Source of the DNA: Prevotella sp. UBA2755
GTDB lineage: Bacteria; Bacteroidota; Bacteroidia; Bacteroidales; Bacteroidaceae
Reading direction: 5' to 3'
Length of the DNA: 33,523 bases
Assembly: GCA_002353225.1 (NCBI GenBank)
Contig: DEJF01000027.1
Location: forward strand, 23,173 to 56,695
In this document: piece by piece, positions 1 to 6,610 of the stretch
Numbering within the stretch: the first letter of the stretch is position 1
Layout: each line of letters begins with the position of its first letter
Notes under the pieces: model-generated
What the model saw: only the letters and a program-made list of their open reading frames with translations
Databases searched by the model: none
Told to the model about the DNA's origin: nothing
Translations under genes and position numbers: made by a program

Positions 1-903
1 CTTGCCAAAGGACTCTTCGAGCGTCATGCCGACAACTCCGTATGGGCTGACCTTACCAACGAGGGGCTTGACCAGAAACTGCTGTTGCGCTCGGATGGTA
101 CCTCTGTCTATATGACACAGGATATCGGAACGGCGGAGATGCGTTTTCAGGATTATCCTATCGACAAGATGATTTATGTGGTAGGCAATGAACAGAACTA
201 CCACTTCCAGGTGCTCTCTATCCTGCTCGACCGTCTGGGCTTCAAGTGGGGTAAGGAACTGGTGCATTTCTCTTATGGTATGGTGGAACTGCCGAATGGT
301 AAGATGAAGTCTCGTGAGGGAACTGTAGTCGACGCCGACGACTTGATGGACCTGATGGTCAGCGATGCTTTGAAGGCTGCTGATGAGGCTGGTAAGAATG
401 CCGACCTGACAGATGTTGAGAAACAGGAGATTGCCCGTATCGTAGGAATGGGTGCCTTGAAATATTTTATCCTCAAGGTGGATGCCCGCAAGAATATGCT
501 GTTTAACCCAGAGGAGTCTATCGATTTCAATGGTAATACAGGTCCTTTCATCCAATACACTTATGCCCGTATATGCAGTATCTTGCGTAAGGCTTCTATA
601 GATTCTATAGTTCCTATAGTACCTATAGTTCCTATAGTAGATAAGGAAATCGAACTCATCCAGAAAATGAGTGAGTATCCTGTTGCCGTTGAGCAGGCTG
701 GCAAGGACTATTCACCCAGTGGTATTGCTAACTACTGCTATGAGTTGACGAAGATCTTCAACCAGTTCTATCATGATTATAGTATCCTCAATGAAGAGAA
801 CGAGCAGAAACGACAGATGCGTCTGGTTCTTGCCCGCAATGTGGCTAAGGTCATCAAGAACGGTATGTCGCTGCTTGGTATTGAGGTTCCTGAGAGAATG
901 TAA
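1..903 (+). CDS. argS: Arginyl-tRNA synthetase, C-terminal part (5' end outside window)
   Basis: Cytoplasmic class I aminoacyl-tRNA synthetase that charges tRNA-Arg. The reading frame is open from base 1, so the N-terminal half lies upstream of the window; about 300 residues are visible. Seen: the segment SDGTSVYMTQDIGTA and the KMSKS-equivalent loop GKMKSREG of class I ArgRS, then an alpha-helical DALR-type anticodon-binding domain (GNTGPFIQYTYAR through FNQFYHDYSIL) that ends normally at LLGIEVPERM. The linker between the catalytic and anticodon domains carries an in-frame array of 9-bp repeats (594-638) encoding Ser-Ile and Val-Pro-Ile runs. The stop codon is followed after 2 nt by a GC-rich repeat that bounds the next gene. 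Identification is very secure; the only oddity is the repeat-coded linker. Confidence 0.97.
   Translation, partial: LAKGLFERHADNSVWADLTNEGLDQKLLLRSDGTSVYMTQDIGTAEMRFQDYPIDKMIYVVGNEQNYHFQVLSILLDRLGFKWGKELVHFSYGMVELPNGKMKSREGTVVDADDLMDLMVSDALKAADEAGKNADLTDVEKQEIARIVGMGALKYFILKVDARKNMLFNPEESIDFNGNTGPFIQYTYARICSILRKASIDSIVPIVPIVPIVDKEIELIQKMSEYPVAVEQAGKDYSPSGIANYCYELTKIFNQFYHDYSILNEENEQKRQMRLVLARNVAKVIKNGMSLLGIEVPERM
594..638 (+). repeat. 9-bp tandem array inside argS (5 units)
   Basis: Five consecutive 9-bp units close to TNCTATAGT lie in the argS reading frame. Because 9 is a multiple of 3, the array encodes a repeated Ser-Ile / Val-Pro-Ile peptide and leaves the frame intact. It falls in the linker before the anticodon-binding domain. 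The core CCTATAGT recurs in front of argH (6583-6600). Confidence 0.85.
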
Positions 904-905
904 AT

Positions 906-939
906 AGCCTCCCCCAACCCCCTCCAAGTAGAGAGGGCT
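906..939 (+). repeat. GC-rich 34-bp repeat, left arm
   Basis: This 34-nt element starts AGCCTCCCCCAACC and ends GAGGGCT, 2 nt after the argS stop. Its reverse complement recurs at 1359-1392 with two mismatches, so the pair forms an inverted repeat around the endonuclease-like domain. The sequence type (CCCCCAACCCCCTCC followed by GAGGG) resembles REP-like elements scattered through Bacteroidota genomes (recollection, not searched). Confidence 0.9.
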
Positions 940-954
940 TAATGAGATAAAGAG

Positions 955-1800
955 ATGAAATTTGTGTATGAGACTGCTGATAGTGCAAATTACGATTTGC
1001 TAAGTGCTTATGCTGATTATAATAAACAACATCCTACAGAAGCAGAAAGTCTCATATGGGATTTCCTAAAAGCAAAAAGCATTGGTGGGCATAAGTTTAG
1101 GCGGCAGCATATCATAAATGACTATATTGTTGACTTTGTGTGTCTTCATAAGAAATTGGTTATTGAGATTGATGGTCAGTATCATCTGAAGGACAAACAA
1201 ATGATCAAAGACCAGAGTCGCACCGTAGATCTGCAAAATAGTGGTTATACCATTATACGCTTCACGAATGAAGAGGTTATTGATAATCCGGCAGGTGTCT
1301 TAAATGAGATAAAGAAAGTACTTATGGAAATCATTCCAGGAAAGAAGAGTGTACCGAAAGCCCCCTCTACCTGGAGGGGGTTGGGGGAGGCTGGACCTGT
1401 GGCTGACGCTTGGGCAGTCGATGCGGCATGCTCTGGTAACCCAGGTCCGATGGAGTATCAGGCGATAGACCTGCAAACAGGTTATCGCGTGTTCCATTTC
1501 GGTCCAATGAAGGGTACGAATAATATCGGGGAGTTTCTTGCCATTGTCCATGCCCTTGCCTTGATGCAGCAGCAGGGGCTCTATACGAAGACGATATACA
1601 GCGATTCCTATAATGCCATCCTTTGGGTCAATAAGCGACAGTGTAAGACGAAATTAGAGCGTACTCCAGAGACGGAGGGACTCTACCAGATTATCTTGCG
1701 TGCCGAACGATGGTTGCAGACACACACATGGAAGAATCCGATTGTCAAGTGGGAGACCCAGAAATGGGGTGAGGTTCCTGCGGATTTCGGACGTAAGTAA
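955..1800 (+). CDS. DUF559 endonuclease-like domain fused to RNase HI domain
   Basis: A 281-residue chimera. Residues about 20-125 match the DUF559 / Vsr-like PD-(D/E)XK fold: HPTEAESLIWDFL, GHKFRRQ, YIVDF (D60), KLVIEIDGQYH (E71, D73, H77) and a C-terminal IIRFTNEEV. Residues about 150-281 are a bacterial RNase HI domain with the acidic set D156 (VDAACSGNPG), E193 (NNIGEFLAIVHAL), D217 (IYSDSYNA) and D277 at the end (VPADFGRK). The join (APSTWRGLGEAG) is a translation of the right GC-rich repeat. Related Bacteroidota RNase HI proteins usually carry an N-terminal viroplasmin-like hybrid-binding domain (family knowledge); it is missing here, replaced by the DUF559 part. An internal GTG at 1399 could start a free RNase H domain. 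The gene overlaps convergent ribD by 56 bp. The domains are clear; whether the fusion is functional is unknown. Confidence 0.85.
   Translation: MKFVYETADSANYDLLSAYADYNKQHPTEAESLIWDFLKAKSIGGHKFRRQHIINDYIVDFVCLHKKLVIEIDGQYHLKDKQMIKDQSRTVDLQNSGYTIIRFTNEEVIDNPAGVLNEIKKVLMEIIPGKKSVPKAPSTWRGLGEAGPVADAWAVDAACSGNPGPMEYQAIDLQTGYRVFHFGPMKGTNNIGEFLAIVHALALMQQQGLYTKTIYSDSYNAILWVNKRQCKTKLERTPETEGLYQIILRAERWLQTHTWKNPIVKWETQKWGEVPADFGRK
1359..1392 (-). repeat. GC-rich 34-bp repeat, right arm
   Basis: Inverted partner of 906-939 (32 of 34 positions match after reverse complementing). It is read through in frame within the chimeric gene and supplies the linker between the endonuclease and RNase H domains. 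Confidence 0.9.
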
Positions 1801-2716
1801 TCGTGTTTTCCCCATATCTCTCTTGACGCATAACAATTGCCTTTGAAGGCAGTTGGGGGGCTCTCGTTCCGTCTGAGACGGTCTTCGGGGCAACCTCCAT
1901 CCGTATCTCGTCCCAAAGGTTGGCATTGAGGAATGCCTCATGGGTCTGTCTGCCTCCCTCGACAATCAACGACTGGATACCATGCTGGTAGAGGTCGTCA
2001 ATGAGTTGGGGCAGAGGACGGTCATGGGTCAGTACGATACGTTTGGGATCTGGTCCGTGCCAATGACGAACGGTCAGTTGGGGATGGTCACGGTCGAAGG
2101 TGGTATGTCCTACCAAGATAGCATCCTCCTCGGCACGTAACTTATGAGAGAGCATCTGTGTCTGTTCATTACTGATCATCATGGGTTGGAAATGGTCATC
2201 GATAAAGCCGTTAGCCGTCTGTGCCCATTTCAGGATGATGTACGGACGATGCTTGGAGTGATAGGTGAAGAACCTGCGGTTCAACCAGCGGCATTCCTCT
2301 TCCAGAACACCCACCGTGACTTCGATACCTGCTTTCCGAATGCGCTCAATACCTTTCCCTTGTACTTCAGCAAAAGGGTCGACACACCCCACAACTACTC
2401 GTCTCACCCCCTTCTTGATAATCAGGTCGGCACAAGGTGGTGTCTTTCCATAATGGGCACAAGGCTCTAACGACACATAGATGGTGGCATCTTTCAGCAA
2501 TGGCTCATCGGCTGGTTTGACACTCGCAAAGGCATTCACCTCGGCATGTCCCTCACCACAACGGACATGATAGCCCTCGCCAATAATGGACCCCTCCAAC
2601 CTCCCCTGTTGAGGGGCGGCTACAATCACGGCTCCCACCATCGGGTTAGGTCGTGCGCCTTGTATTCCGTTTGCTGCCAGTTGCAAGCAGCGTCGCATGT
2701 ATTTCTCGTCATTCAT
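1745..2716 (-). CDS. ribD: Bifunctional riboflavin biosynthesis deaminase/reductase RibD
   Basis: Catalyses deamination of the GTP-derived pyrimidine and then ribosyl-side-chain reduction in riboflavin synthesis. The protein is 323 residues from the ATG at 2716; a longer frame upstream is rejected because MNDEKYMRRCLQLA is the family start and the promoter -7 box lies only 5 nt before it. The N-terminal cytidine-deaminase-type zinc site is visible (GHAEV with H57 and E59; EPCAHYGKTPPC). The C-terminal reductase domain begins near RPYIILKWAQT and includes LRAEEDAILVGHTT and SLIVEGG. Residues about 34-42 (APQQGRLEG) are encoded by a GC-rich repeat inserted between the conserved GAVIV strand and IGEGYH. 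The C-terminus (after ENTITYVRN) overlaps the convergent RNase H gene by 56 bp. Confidence 0.95.
   Translation of the reverse strand: MNDEKYMRRCLQLAANGIQGARPNPMVGAVIVAAPQQGRLEGSIIGEGYHVRCGEGHAEVNAFASVKPADEPLLKDATIYVSLEPCAHYGKTPPCADLIIKKGVRRVVVGCVDPFAEVQGKGIERIRKAGIEVTVGVLEEECRWLNRRFFTYHSKHRPYIILKWAQTANGFIDDHFQPMMISNEQTQMLSHKLRAEEDAILVGHTTFDRDHPQLTVRHWHGPDPKRIVLTHDRPLPQLIDDLYQHGIQSLIVEGGRQTHEAFLNANLWDEIRMEVAPKTVSDGTRAPQLPSKAIVMRQERYGENTITYVRNPQEPHPISGSPT
2591..2616 (+). repeat. GC-rich repeat relative inside ribD
   Basis: A 26-nt element, CCCCTCC through GAGGGG, related in composition and order to the 34-bp repeats at 906-939 and 1359-1392. It lies in frame in ribD and adds a short loop to the deaminase domain. 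Similarity to the other two copies is partial. Confidence 0.65.
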
Positions 2717-2721
2717 CTTTG

Positions 2722-2753
2722 CAAAGATAGTGCAAATCGAGAGAAATACCAAA
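2722..2753 (-). promoter_or_regulatory. Bacteroidota-type promoter of ribD
   Basis: Minus-strand TATCTTTG (2722-2729) matches the -7 consensus TAnnTTTG. TTTGG (2749-2753) lies 19 nt upstream as the -33 element. The ribD ATG is only 5 nt beyond the -7 box, implying a very short or absent leader. Confidence 0.75.
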
Positions 2754-2782
2754 TTTAGAGAAGATATTTGGAAATTTATTCG

Positions 2783-2790
2783 TAATTTTG
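2783..2790 (+). promoter_or_regulatory. -7 promoter box of the HAD-prmC-recX-comF operon
   Basis: TAATTTTG matches TAnnTTTG and ends 5 nt before the HAD-gene ATG, again a near-leaderless arrangement. No convincing -33 element is seen at the usual spacing. It is divergent from the ribD promoter. Confidence 0.6.
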
Positions 2791-2795
2791 CAGAT

Positions 2796-3443
2796 ATGAT
2801 TAAGACCATCATCCTTGATTTCGACGGAACACTGGGCGACACACAACAGTTAATAGTTCGCACCATGCAGCAGACAATTACAGAGTTGCGCTTAGAGCCA
2901 CGTAGTGCTGAGGCTTGTGCCTCGACTATTGGACTGCCTCTGAAACAGTGTTTCACCCATCTGTATACTATCACTGACGAGATGGGTGACCATTGTGCGG
3001 ACACTTATCGGCGTATCTTCTTTGAGAATGTTCATTCGATGGATGTGCCGCCTTTCCCACATGTGATAGAGACGCTTCGCCAACTGGCTGCTGAGGGTTA
3101 TACGCTGACGATAGCCAGTAGTCGTAGTCACAGTTCTTTGCTACATTTTGTGGAGCGTATGCAGTTGCAGGAGACCGTTTCCTTCATCGTGGCTTCTGAT
3201 GATATCACCCAAGCAAAGCCAGATCCTGAGCCCGTGCTGGTCACCTTACGACAGGTGAAGGGCAAGGCTGACGAGACGTTAGTGGTGGGTGACACGACTT
3301 TCGATATCGAGATGGGACGGAATGCGGGATGCAGGACCTGTGGTGTGACCTATGGCAACCATACCCGTCAACAACTGGTCGAAGCGGGTGCCGACTGGTT
3401 GATTGATGATTTCTCACAACTCCTAAAAATCGTCACGCTATGA
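2796..3443 (+). CDS. HAD-superfamily phosphatase (phosphoglycolate phosphatase-like)
   Basis: A 215-residue cytoplasmic HAD hydrolase. The ATG at 2796 is chosen because the conserved motif starts directly (IKTIILDFDGTL) and the -7 box lies just upstream. Motif I DFDGT gives nucleophile D8 and acid/base D10; motif II is TIASSRS; the motif III lysine is in AKPDPE; motif IV is VVGDTTFDIEMG. A helical cap domain sits between motifs I and II, as in the Gph / beta-phosphoglucomutase subfamily. The 3' end overlaps the prmC start by 4 nt (ATGA), indicating translational coupling. The substrate cannot be told from sequence; phosphoglycolate or another small sugar phosphate is possible. Confidence 0.88.
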   Translation: MIKTIILDFDGTLGDTQQLIVRTMQQTITELRLEPRSAEACASTIGLPLKQCFTHLYTITDEMGDHCADTYRRIFFENVHSMDVPPFPHVIETLRQLAAEGYTLTIASSRSHSSLLHFVERMQLQETVSFIVASDDITQAKPDPEPVLVTLRQVKGKADETLVVGDTTFDIEMGRNAGCRTCGVTYGNHTRQQLVEAGADWLIDDFSQLLKIVTL

Positions 3444-4276
3444 CCTATCAGGAATTGTGGCATCGGTTGGCAAAGGTGTATGACGAGGGTGAGGCGAAAG
3501 CCATTGCCCGCATAGTGTATGAGGTGCGTTACGACTTGTCGTTCAGCGACCTGCTGATGGGACGTGACACCGAGGTGCCTGTTGCGGAACTGGAACAGAT
3601 AGCCCTGCGGTTGGAGCAGCATGAGCCTGTACAGTATGTCTTGGGACAAACGGATTTCTGTGGACATACTTTCCTCGTTAATGAGCATGTCCTCATCCCC
3701 CGACCCGAGACGGAGGAGTTATGCCGATGGATCTTGTCAAGTCTCACAGGAGGACAGTCCCCTTATGAGATCTTAGATATCGGAACGGGTTCTGGAAATA
3801 TCGCTATTACCCTATCGGCAGGAATTCCAAACGCACATGTCAGTGCTTGGGATATCTCATCGGAGGCATTGGCAGTGGCTCGTGAGAATGCCCAGCGTAA
3901 CCATGCCCATGTGTCATTTGAGCGGGTGGATATCCTCAACCCTCACCTCTCCACTCTCACCCCTCCCTCCTACGACCTCATCGTCAGTAACCCACCTTAT
4001 ATTACAAATAAGGAACGCGAGGAGATGGACCTTAATGTGTTGGACTACGAACCGCATACTGCCCTCTTCGTACCAGATGAAGACCCACTTCGTTTCTATC
4101 GTGCCATTGCTACTTTCGGTCAGACGGCACTACGCCTCGGTGGCTGGCTCTATTTCGAGATCAACCCTCTCTATGCCAACGCACTCCGCGAGATGTTACG
4201 TATGATGTCGTGGCACGACATCGAAACCAAGGACGACCAATTCGATAAACCCCGATTTATCAGAGCACAACGATGA
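3440..4276 (+). CDS. prmC: Peptide chain release factor N5-glutamine methyltransferase
   Basis: Methylates the glutamine of the GGQ motif in release factors RF1 and RF2, using S-adenosylmethionine. The protein is 278 residues, the usual size. A helical N-terminal domain (MTYQELWHRLAK to YDLSFSDLLMG) is followed by VQYVLGQTDFCGHTF and the Rossmann methyltransferase fold with GTGSG (115-119) and the substrate motif NPPY (184-187), then YEPHTALF and a C-terminal FEINP strand, all typical of PrmC/HemK. The short stretch before the NPPY strand (3941-3970) is coded by a pyrimidine-rich repeat-like sequence. It overlaps the HAD gene upstream and recX downstream by 4 nt each. Confidence 0.96.
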   Translation: MTYQELWHRLAKVYDEGEAKAIARIVYEVRYDLSFSDLLMGRDTEVPVAELEQIALRLEQHEPVQYVLGQTDFCGHTFLVNEHVLIPRPETEELCRWILSSLTGGQSPYEILDIGTGSGNIAITLSAGIPNAHVSAWDISSEALAVARENAQRNHAHVSFERVDILNPHLSTLTPPSYDLIVSNPPYITNKEREEMDLNVLDYEPHTALFVPDEDPLRFYRAIATFGQTALRLGGWLYFEINPLYANALREMLRMMSWHDIETKDDQFDKPRFIRAQR

Positions 4277-4752
4277 AGCAGAAAACCGAACAAGAAGCCT
4301 ATCTGACCTTGGCATCCCTCTGTGCGAGTGCGGAGCACTGCCAATGGGAAATGACGGAGAAGATGCGCCGTTGGGAACTTCCCGACGAGGCACAGGCTCG
4401 TATCATGGAGCGATTAGTCAAGGAGCGTTATGTGGATGACGAGCGTTTTGCCCGTGCCTTCGTCAAGGATAAGGTACGCTATAACAAATGGGGGCGTCGC
4501 AAAGTGGAACAGGCGTTATGGCAGAAACATATTGATGAGACGGTGCGCCAACAGGTGCTTGACGAGGTGGAGGATGATGAGTATATCCGTATCCTGCGAC
4601 CCCTGCTCCAACAGAAACGCCGTTCTCTGAAGGTGTCTAACGATTACGAGTTGAATATGAAACTCATCCGTTTTGCCATCAGTCGTGGCTTTACGATGGA
4701 TATCATCAAACAATGTGTCAATGTCGATGACGATGCTGAGTTTATGGACTAG
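4273..4752 (+). CDS. recX: RecX-family regulatory protein
   Basis: RecX proteins bind RecA filaments and modulate recombination. This 159-residue, charged, all-helical protein shows the family pattern of three-helix repeats: an N-terminal cysteine-containing first module, then IMERLVKERYVDDERFARAF (the RecX signature region) followed by KWGRRKVEQALWQKHI, and a C-terminal module ending ISRGFTMDIIKQCV. It overlaps prmC by 4 nt (ATGA) and its 3' end overlaps the comF start by 20 nt, so it sits inside a tightly packed operon. No SOS box was found near it. Identification is good on signature and length. Confidence 0.88.
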   Translation: MKQKTEQEAYLTLASLCASAEHCQWEMTEKMRRWELPDEAQARIMERLVKERYVDDERFARAFVKDKVRYNKWGRRKVEQALWQKHIDETVRQQVLDEVEDDEYIRILRPLLQQKRRSLKVSNDYELNMKLIRFAISRGFTMDIIKQCVNVDDDAEFMD

Positions 4753-5428
4753 AATTCTCGACCTGATATCACCTCGTTCCTGTGCTGTCTGCGGCAATCG
4801 GTTGAGTATTACGGAACATGCCGTATGCACCTCGTGCTACCTCCATCTGCCACGCACCACCTACCAGTTTACACCTTATGATAATCCGATGACACAACTC
4901 TTCTGGGGACTCTCAACGGTCAACCGGGCTGCCGCCCTCTTGTTTTACGAGCCACATGGAGAGGCAGCACAACTGGTCTACGACCTCAAATATGCCGACC
5001 GCCCTGATATCGGGGAGGATATGGGACGTATGATGGCGGAAGAGATGCGGATGGCGGGCTATTTCGATGGGATAGATGCTGTCATACCTGTCCCTCTCTC
5101 TCCTAAGAGGAAGCGACAGCGTGGCTATAACCAGAGTGAGATGTTGGCGCGGGGCATCAGTGAGGTAACGGGTATTCCTGTCTTGCCCAAGGCACTCCGC
5201 CGTAAACATTTCCGACAGAGCCAGACGACACTCATGCGGCATCAGCGTCAGGAGAACGTGGCAGACTTGTTTATTCTTGGTGACACCAATGGTCTGGAGG
5301 GCAAGCATGTCTTGTTAGTGGATGATGTCTGTACCACTGGTGCCACCCTCACTGCCTGCGCCCGTGTCCTCGACACCGTCCCACGCCTCTGTGTCAGTGT
5401 CCTGACCCTCGCTTTTACGAAGTCATAG
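4733..5428 (+). CDS. comF: ComF-family phosphoribosyltransferase-like protein
   Basis: A 231-residue ComF/GntX-type protein linked in other bacteria to DNA uptake; its exact reaction is unsettled. An N-terminal zinc-ribbon-like part (SCAVCGNRL with a later CTSC) is followed by ALLFYEPHGEAAQLVYDLKY and VIPVPLSPKRKRQRGYNQSE. It ends in a type I PRTase PRPP loop, LLVDDVCTTGATL. Three in-frame ATGs exist (4721, 4727, 4733); 4733 is chosen because MLSLWTRILDLISPRSC resembles the family N-terminus, though the choice among the three is not secure. It overlaps recX. The nearby yifB/comM-type gene (11865) is another competence-associated family, but not in the same operon. Confidence 0.9.
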   Translation: MLSLWTRILDLISPRSCAVCGNRLSITEHAVCTSCYLHLPRTTYQFTPYDNPMTQLFWGLSTVNRAAALLFYEPHGEAAQLVYDLKYADRPDIGEDMGRMMAEEMRMAGYFDGIDAVIPVPLSPKRKRQRGYNQSEMLARGISEVTGIPVLPKALRRKHFRQSQTTLMRHQRQENVADLFILGDTNGLEGKHVLLVDDVCTTGATLTACARVLDTVPRLCVSVLTLAFTKS

Positions 5429-5436
5429 TAAAAAAA

Positions 5437-5464
5437 CTATGAACTATGAACTATGAACTATGAA
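5437..5464 (+). repeat. Heptanucleotide array CTATGAA x4
   Basis: Four perfect tandem CTATGAA units lie between comF and pyrE, flanked by an A7 run on the left and a T6 run on the right. The same heptamer recurs after pckA at 32544-32571. Confidence 0.95.
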
Positions 5465-5472
5465 CTTTTTTG

Positions 5473-5480
5473 TATCTTTG
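5473..5480 (+). promoter_or_regulatory. -7 promoter box of pyrE
   Basis: TATCTTTG matches TAnnTTTG, 28 nt before the pyrE ATG. The -33 position falls within the CTATGAA array and shows no TTTG. Confidence 0.65.
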
Positions 5481-5508
5481 CAGTCGCAAAGAAACAAAAA
5501 CAAGGATT

Positions 5509-6141
5509 ATGGACGCAATCAAGAAATTATTTGCCAAGAAACTGATGGATATCAAAGCCATCAAGTTACAGCCTAACGAGCCGTTCACATGGGCATCGGG
5601 CTGGAAATCACCTATCTATACAGACAATCGTAAGACACTCGGTTTCCCTGAGGTTCGCTCGTTCGTGAAGTTGGAACTCTGCCACCTCATCCAGCAGTAT
5701 TTCCCCGAGGCTGAGGCAGTGGCTGGTGTCGCTACTGGTGCTATCGCACAGGGAGCACTGGTAGCCGACGAGTTAGGACTTCCCTATGCTTATGTCCGTC
5801 CGAAACCGAAAGACCATGGGATGGGTAATCAGGTGGAAGGTGAACTCACGAAAGGTACTAAGGTCATCGTTGTCGAAGACCTGATCTCTACGGGTGGCAG
5901 CAGTCTGAAGGCTGTGGAGGCTTTGCGCCAGTATGGCGTGGAGGTCATTGGTATGGTGGCTTCCTTCACCTATGGTTTCCCTGTTGCCGAACAGGCTTTC
6001 AAGGACGCTGGTGTGCGCCTCATCACGTTGAGCGACTATAACGCTGTCATCGAGCAGGCTGCCGAGACAGGGTATATTGCAGAGGCAGACAAGGCGGTAT
6101 TGGCTGAGTGGCGTAAGGACCCATCAGTATGGGGCGTGTAA
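5509..6141 (+). CDS. pyrE: Orotate phosphoribosyltransferase
   Basis: Converts orotate and PRPP to orotidine 5'-phosphate in pyrimidine synthesis. The protein is 210 residues, normal for the family. The ATG at 5509 is chosen over an upstream in-frame ATG because it follows the promoter and begins the conserved MDAIKKLFAKKL helix. Seen: FTWASGWKSPIYTDNR (orotate side), VAGVATGAI, YVRPKPKDHG with the flexible-loop lysine region, and the PRPP-binding loop VIVVEDLISTGGSS (about 119-132). A SRPBCC-domain gene follows 21 nt downstream. Confidence 0.97.
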   Translation: MDAIKKLFAKKLMDIKAIKLQPNEPFTWASGWKSPIYTDNRKTLGFPEVRSFVKLELCHLIQQYFPEAEAVAGVATGAIAQGALVADELGLPYAYVRPKPKDHGMGNQVEGELTKGTKVIVVEDLISTGGSSLKAVEALRQYGVEVIGMVASFTYGFPVAEQAFKDAGVRLITLSDYNAVIEQAAETGYIAEADKAVLAEWRKDPSVWGV

Positions 6142-6162
6142 AATTGATAGTTCACGACAGAT

Positions 6163-6576
6163 ATGGAAAAATTTGAAAGTAGTGTCAAGCAGGTACCCTA
6201 TCCTGTAGAGGATGTCTATCGTAATATCAGTGACTTGCGTAACCTCGACAGGGTGCGTGACCGTGTACCAGAGGATAAGTTGTCTGACTTCGCCTTCGAC
6301 GAGGATACCGTGCAGGTGAAGGTCGACCCCGTAGGGCTCCTGAAACTGCGTATCATCGAACGTGAGGAGGGTAAGTGTGTGAAGTTCGAGACAGAGCAGT
6401 CACCCATGCCTTTCAATCTCTGGATACAGGTATTGCCTGTCACTGACACCAGCAGTAAGATGCGGGTGACGGTAAAGGCGGATATCCCCTTTATGCTCAA
6501 AGGGATGGTCTGCGGTCCCCTGCAGGATGGTGTTGAGAAGATCGCTGATGCCCTGGCGCAAGTGCCTTATATTTAA
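6163..6576 (+). CDS. SRPBCC / START-fold small protein
   Basis: A 137-residue cytoplasmic protein without a signal peptide. The pattern (MEKFESSVKQVPYPVEDVYR at the start, alternating beta strands, a final amphipathic helix VEKIADALAQVPY) fits the helix-grip SRPBCC fold, which binds hydrophobic ligands or acts as a polyketide-cyclase-like scaffold. It lies between pyrE and argH on the same strand, 21 nt after pyrE and 34 nt before argH, so co-transcription with pyrE is likely. The position suggests no specific ligand, and the fold assignment rests on strand pattern and length only. Confidence 0.75.
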   Translation: MEKFESSVKQVPYPVEDVYRNISDLRNLDRVRDRVPEDKLSDFAFDEDTVQVKVDPVGLLKLRIIEREEGKCVKFETEQSPMPFNLWIQVLPVTDTSSKMRVTVKADIPFMLKGMVCGPLQDGVEKIADALAQVPYI

Positions 6577-6582
6577 CGATAG

Positions 6583-6600
6583 TTCCTATAGTCCCTATAA
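6583..6600 (+). repeat. Two 9-bp CCTATAG-type units before argH
   Basis: TTCCTATAG and TCCCTATAA lie in the 34-nt gap before argH. They share the CCTATAG core with the array inside argS at 594-638. Confidence 0.6.
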
Positions 6601-6610
6601 AAAGAAAACA

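Noticed and set aside
906..1392. Insertion sequence or transposon with transposase
   Set aside because: The inverted repeats enclose only a DUF559 endonuclease-like domain; no transposase and no clear target duplication are visible.
2717..3004. N-terminal extension of ribD to an upstream ATG at 3004
   Set aside because: The extension overlaps the divergent HAD gene and the ribD promoter; MNDEKYMRRCLQLA is the family N-terminus.
5437..5464. CRISPR-like array
   Set aside because: Units are 7 bp in direct contact without spacers; no cas genes in the window.
5430..5471. Rho-independent terminator formed by A7 and T6 runs around the CTATGAA array
   Set aside because: The stem would be only A-T pairs around a 29-nt loop, too weak to call.
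594..6600. Shared CCTATAGT units as an arginine-responsive operator linking argS and argH
   Set aside because: One copy is inside coding sequence far from the argS start and the other is part of a short repeat; no ARG-box-like palindrome. Chance spread of the repeat is simpler.
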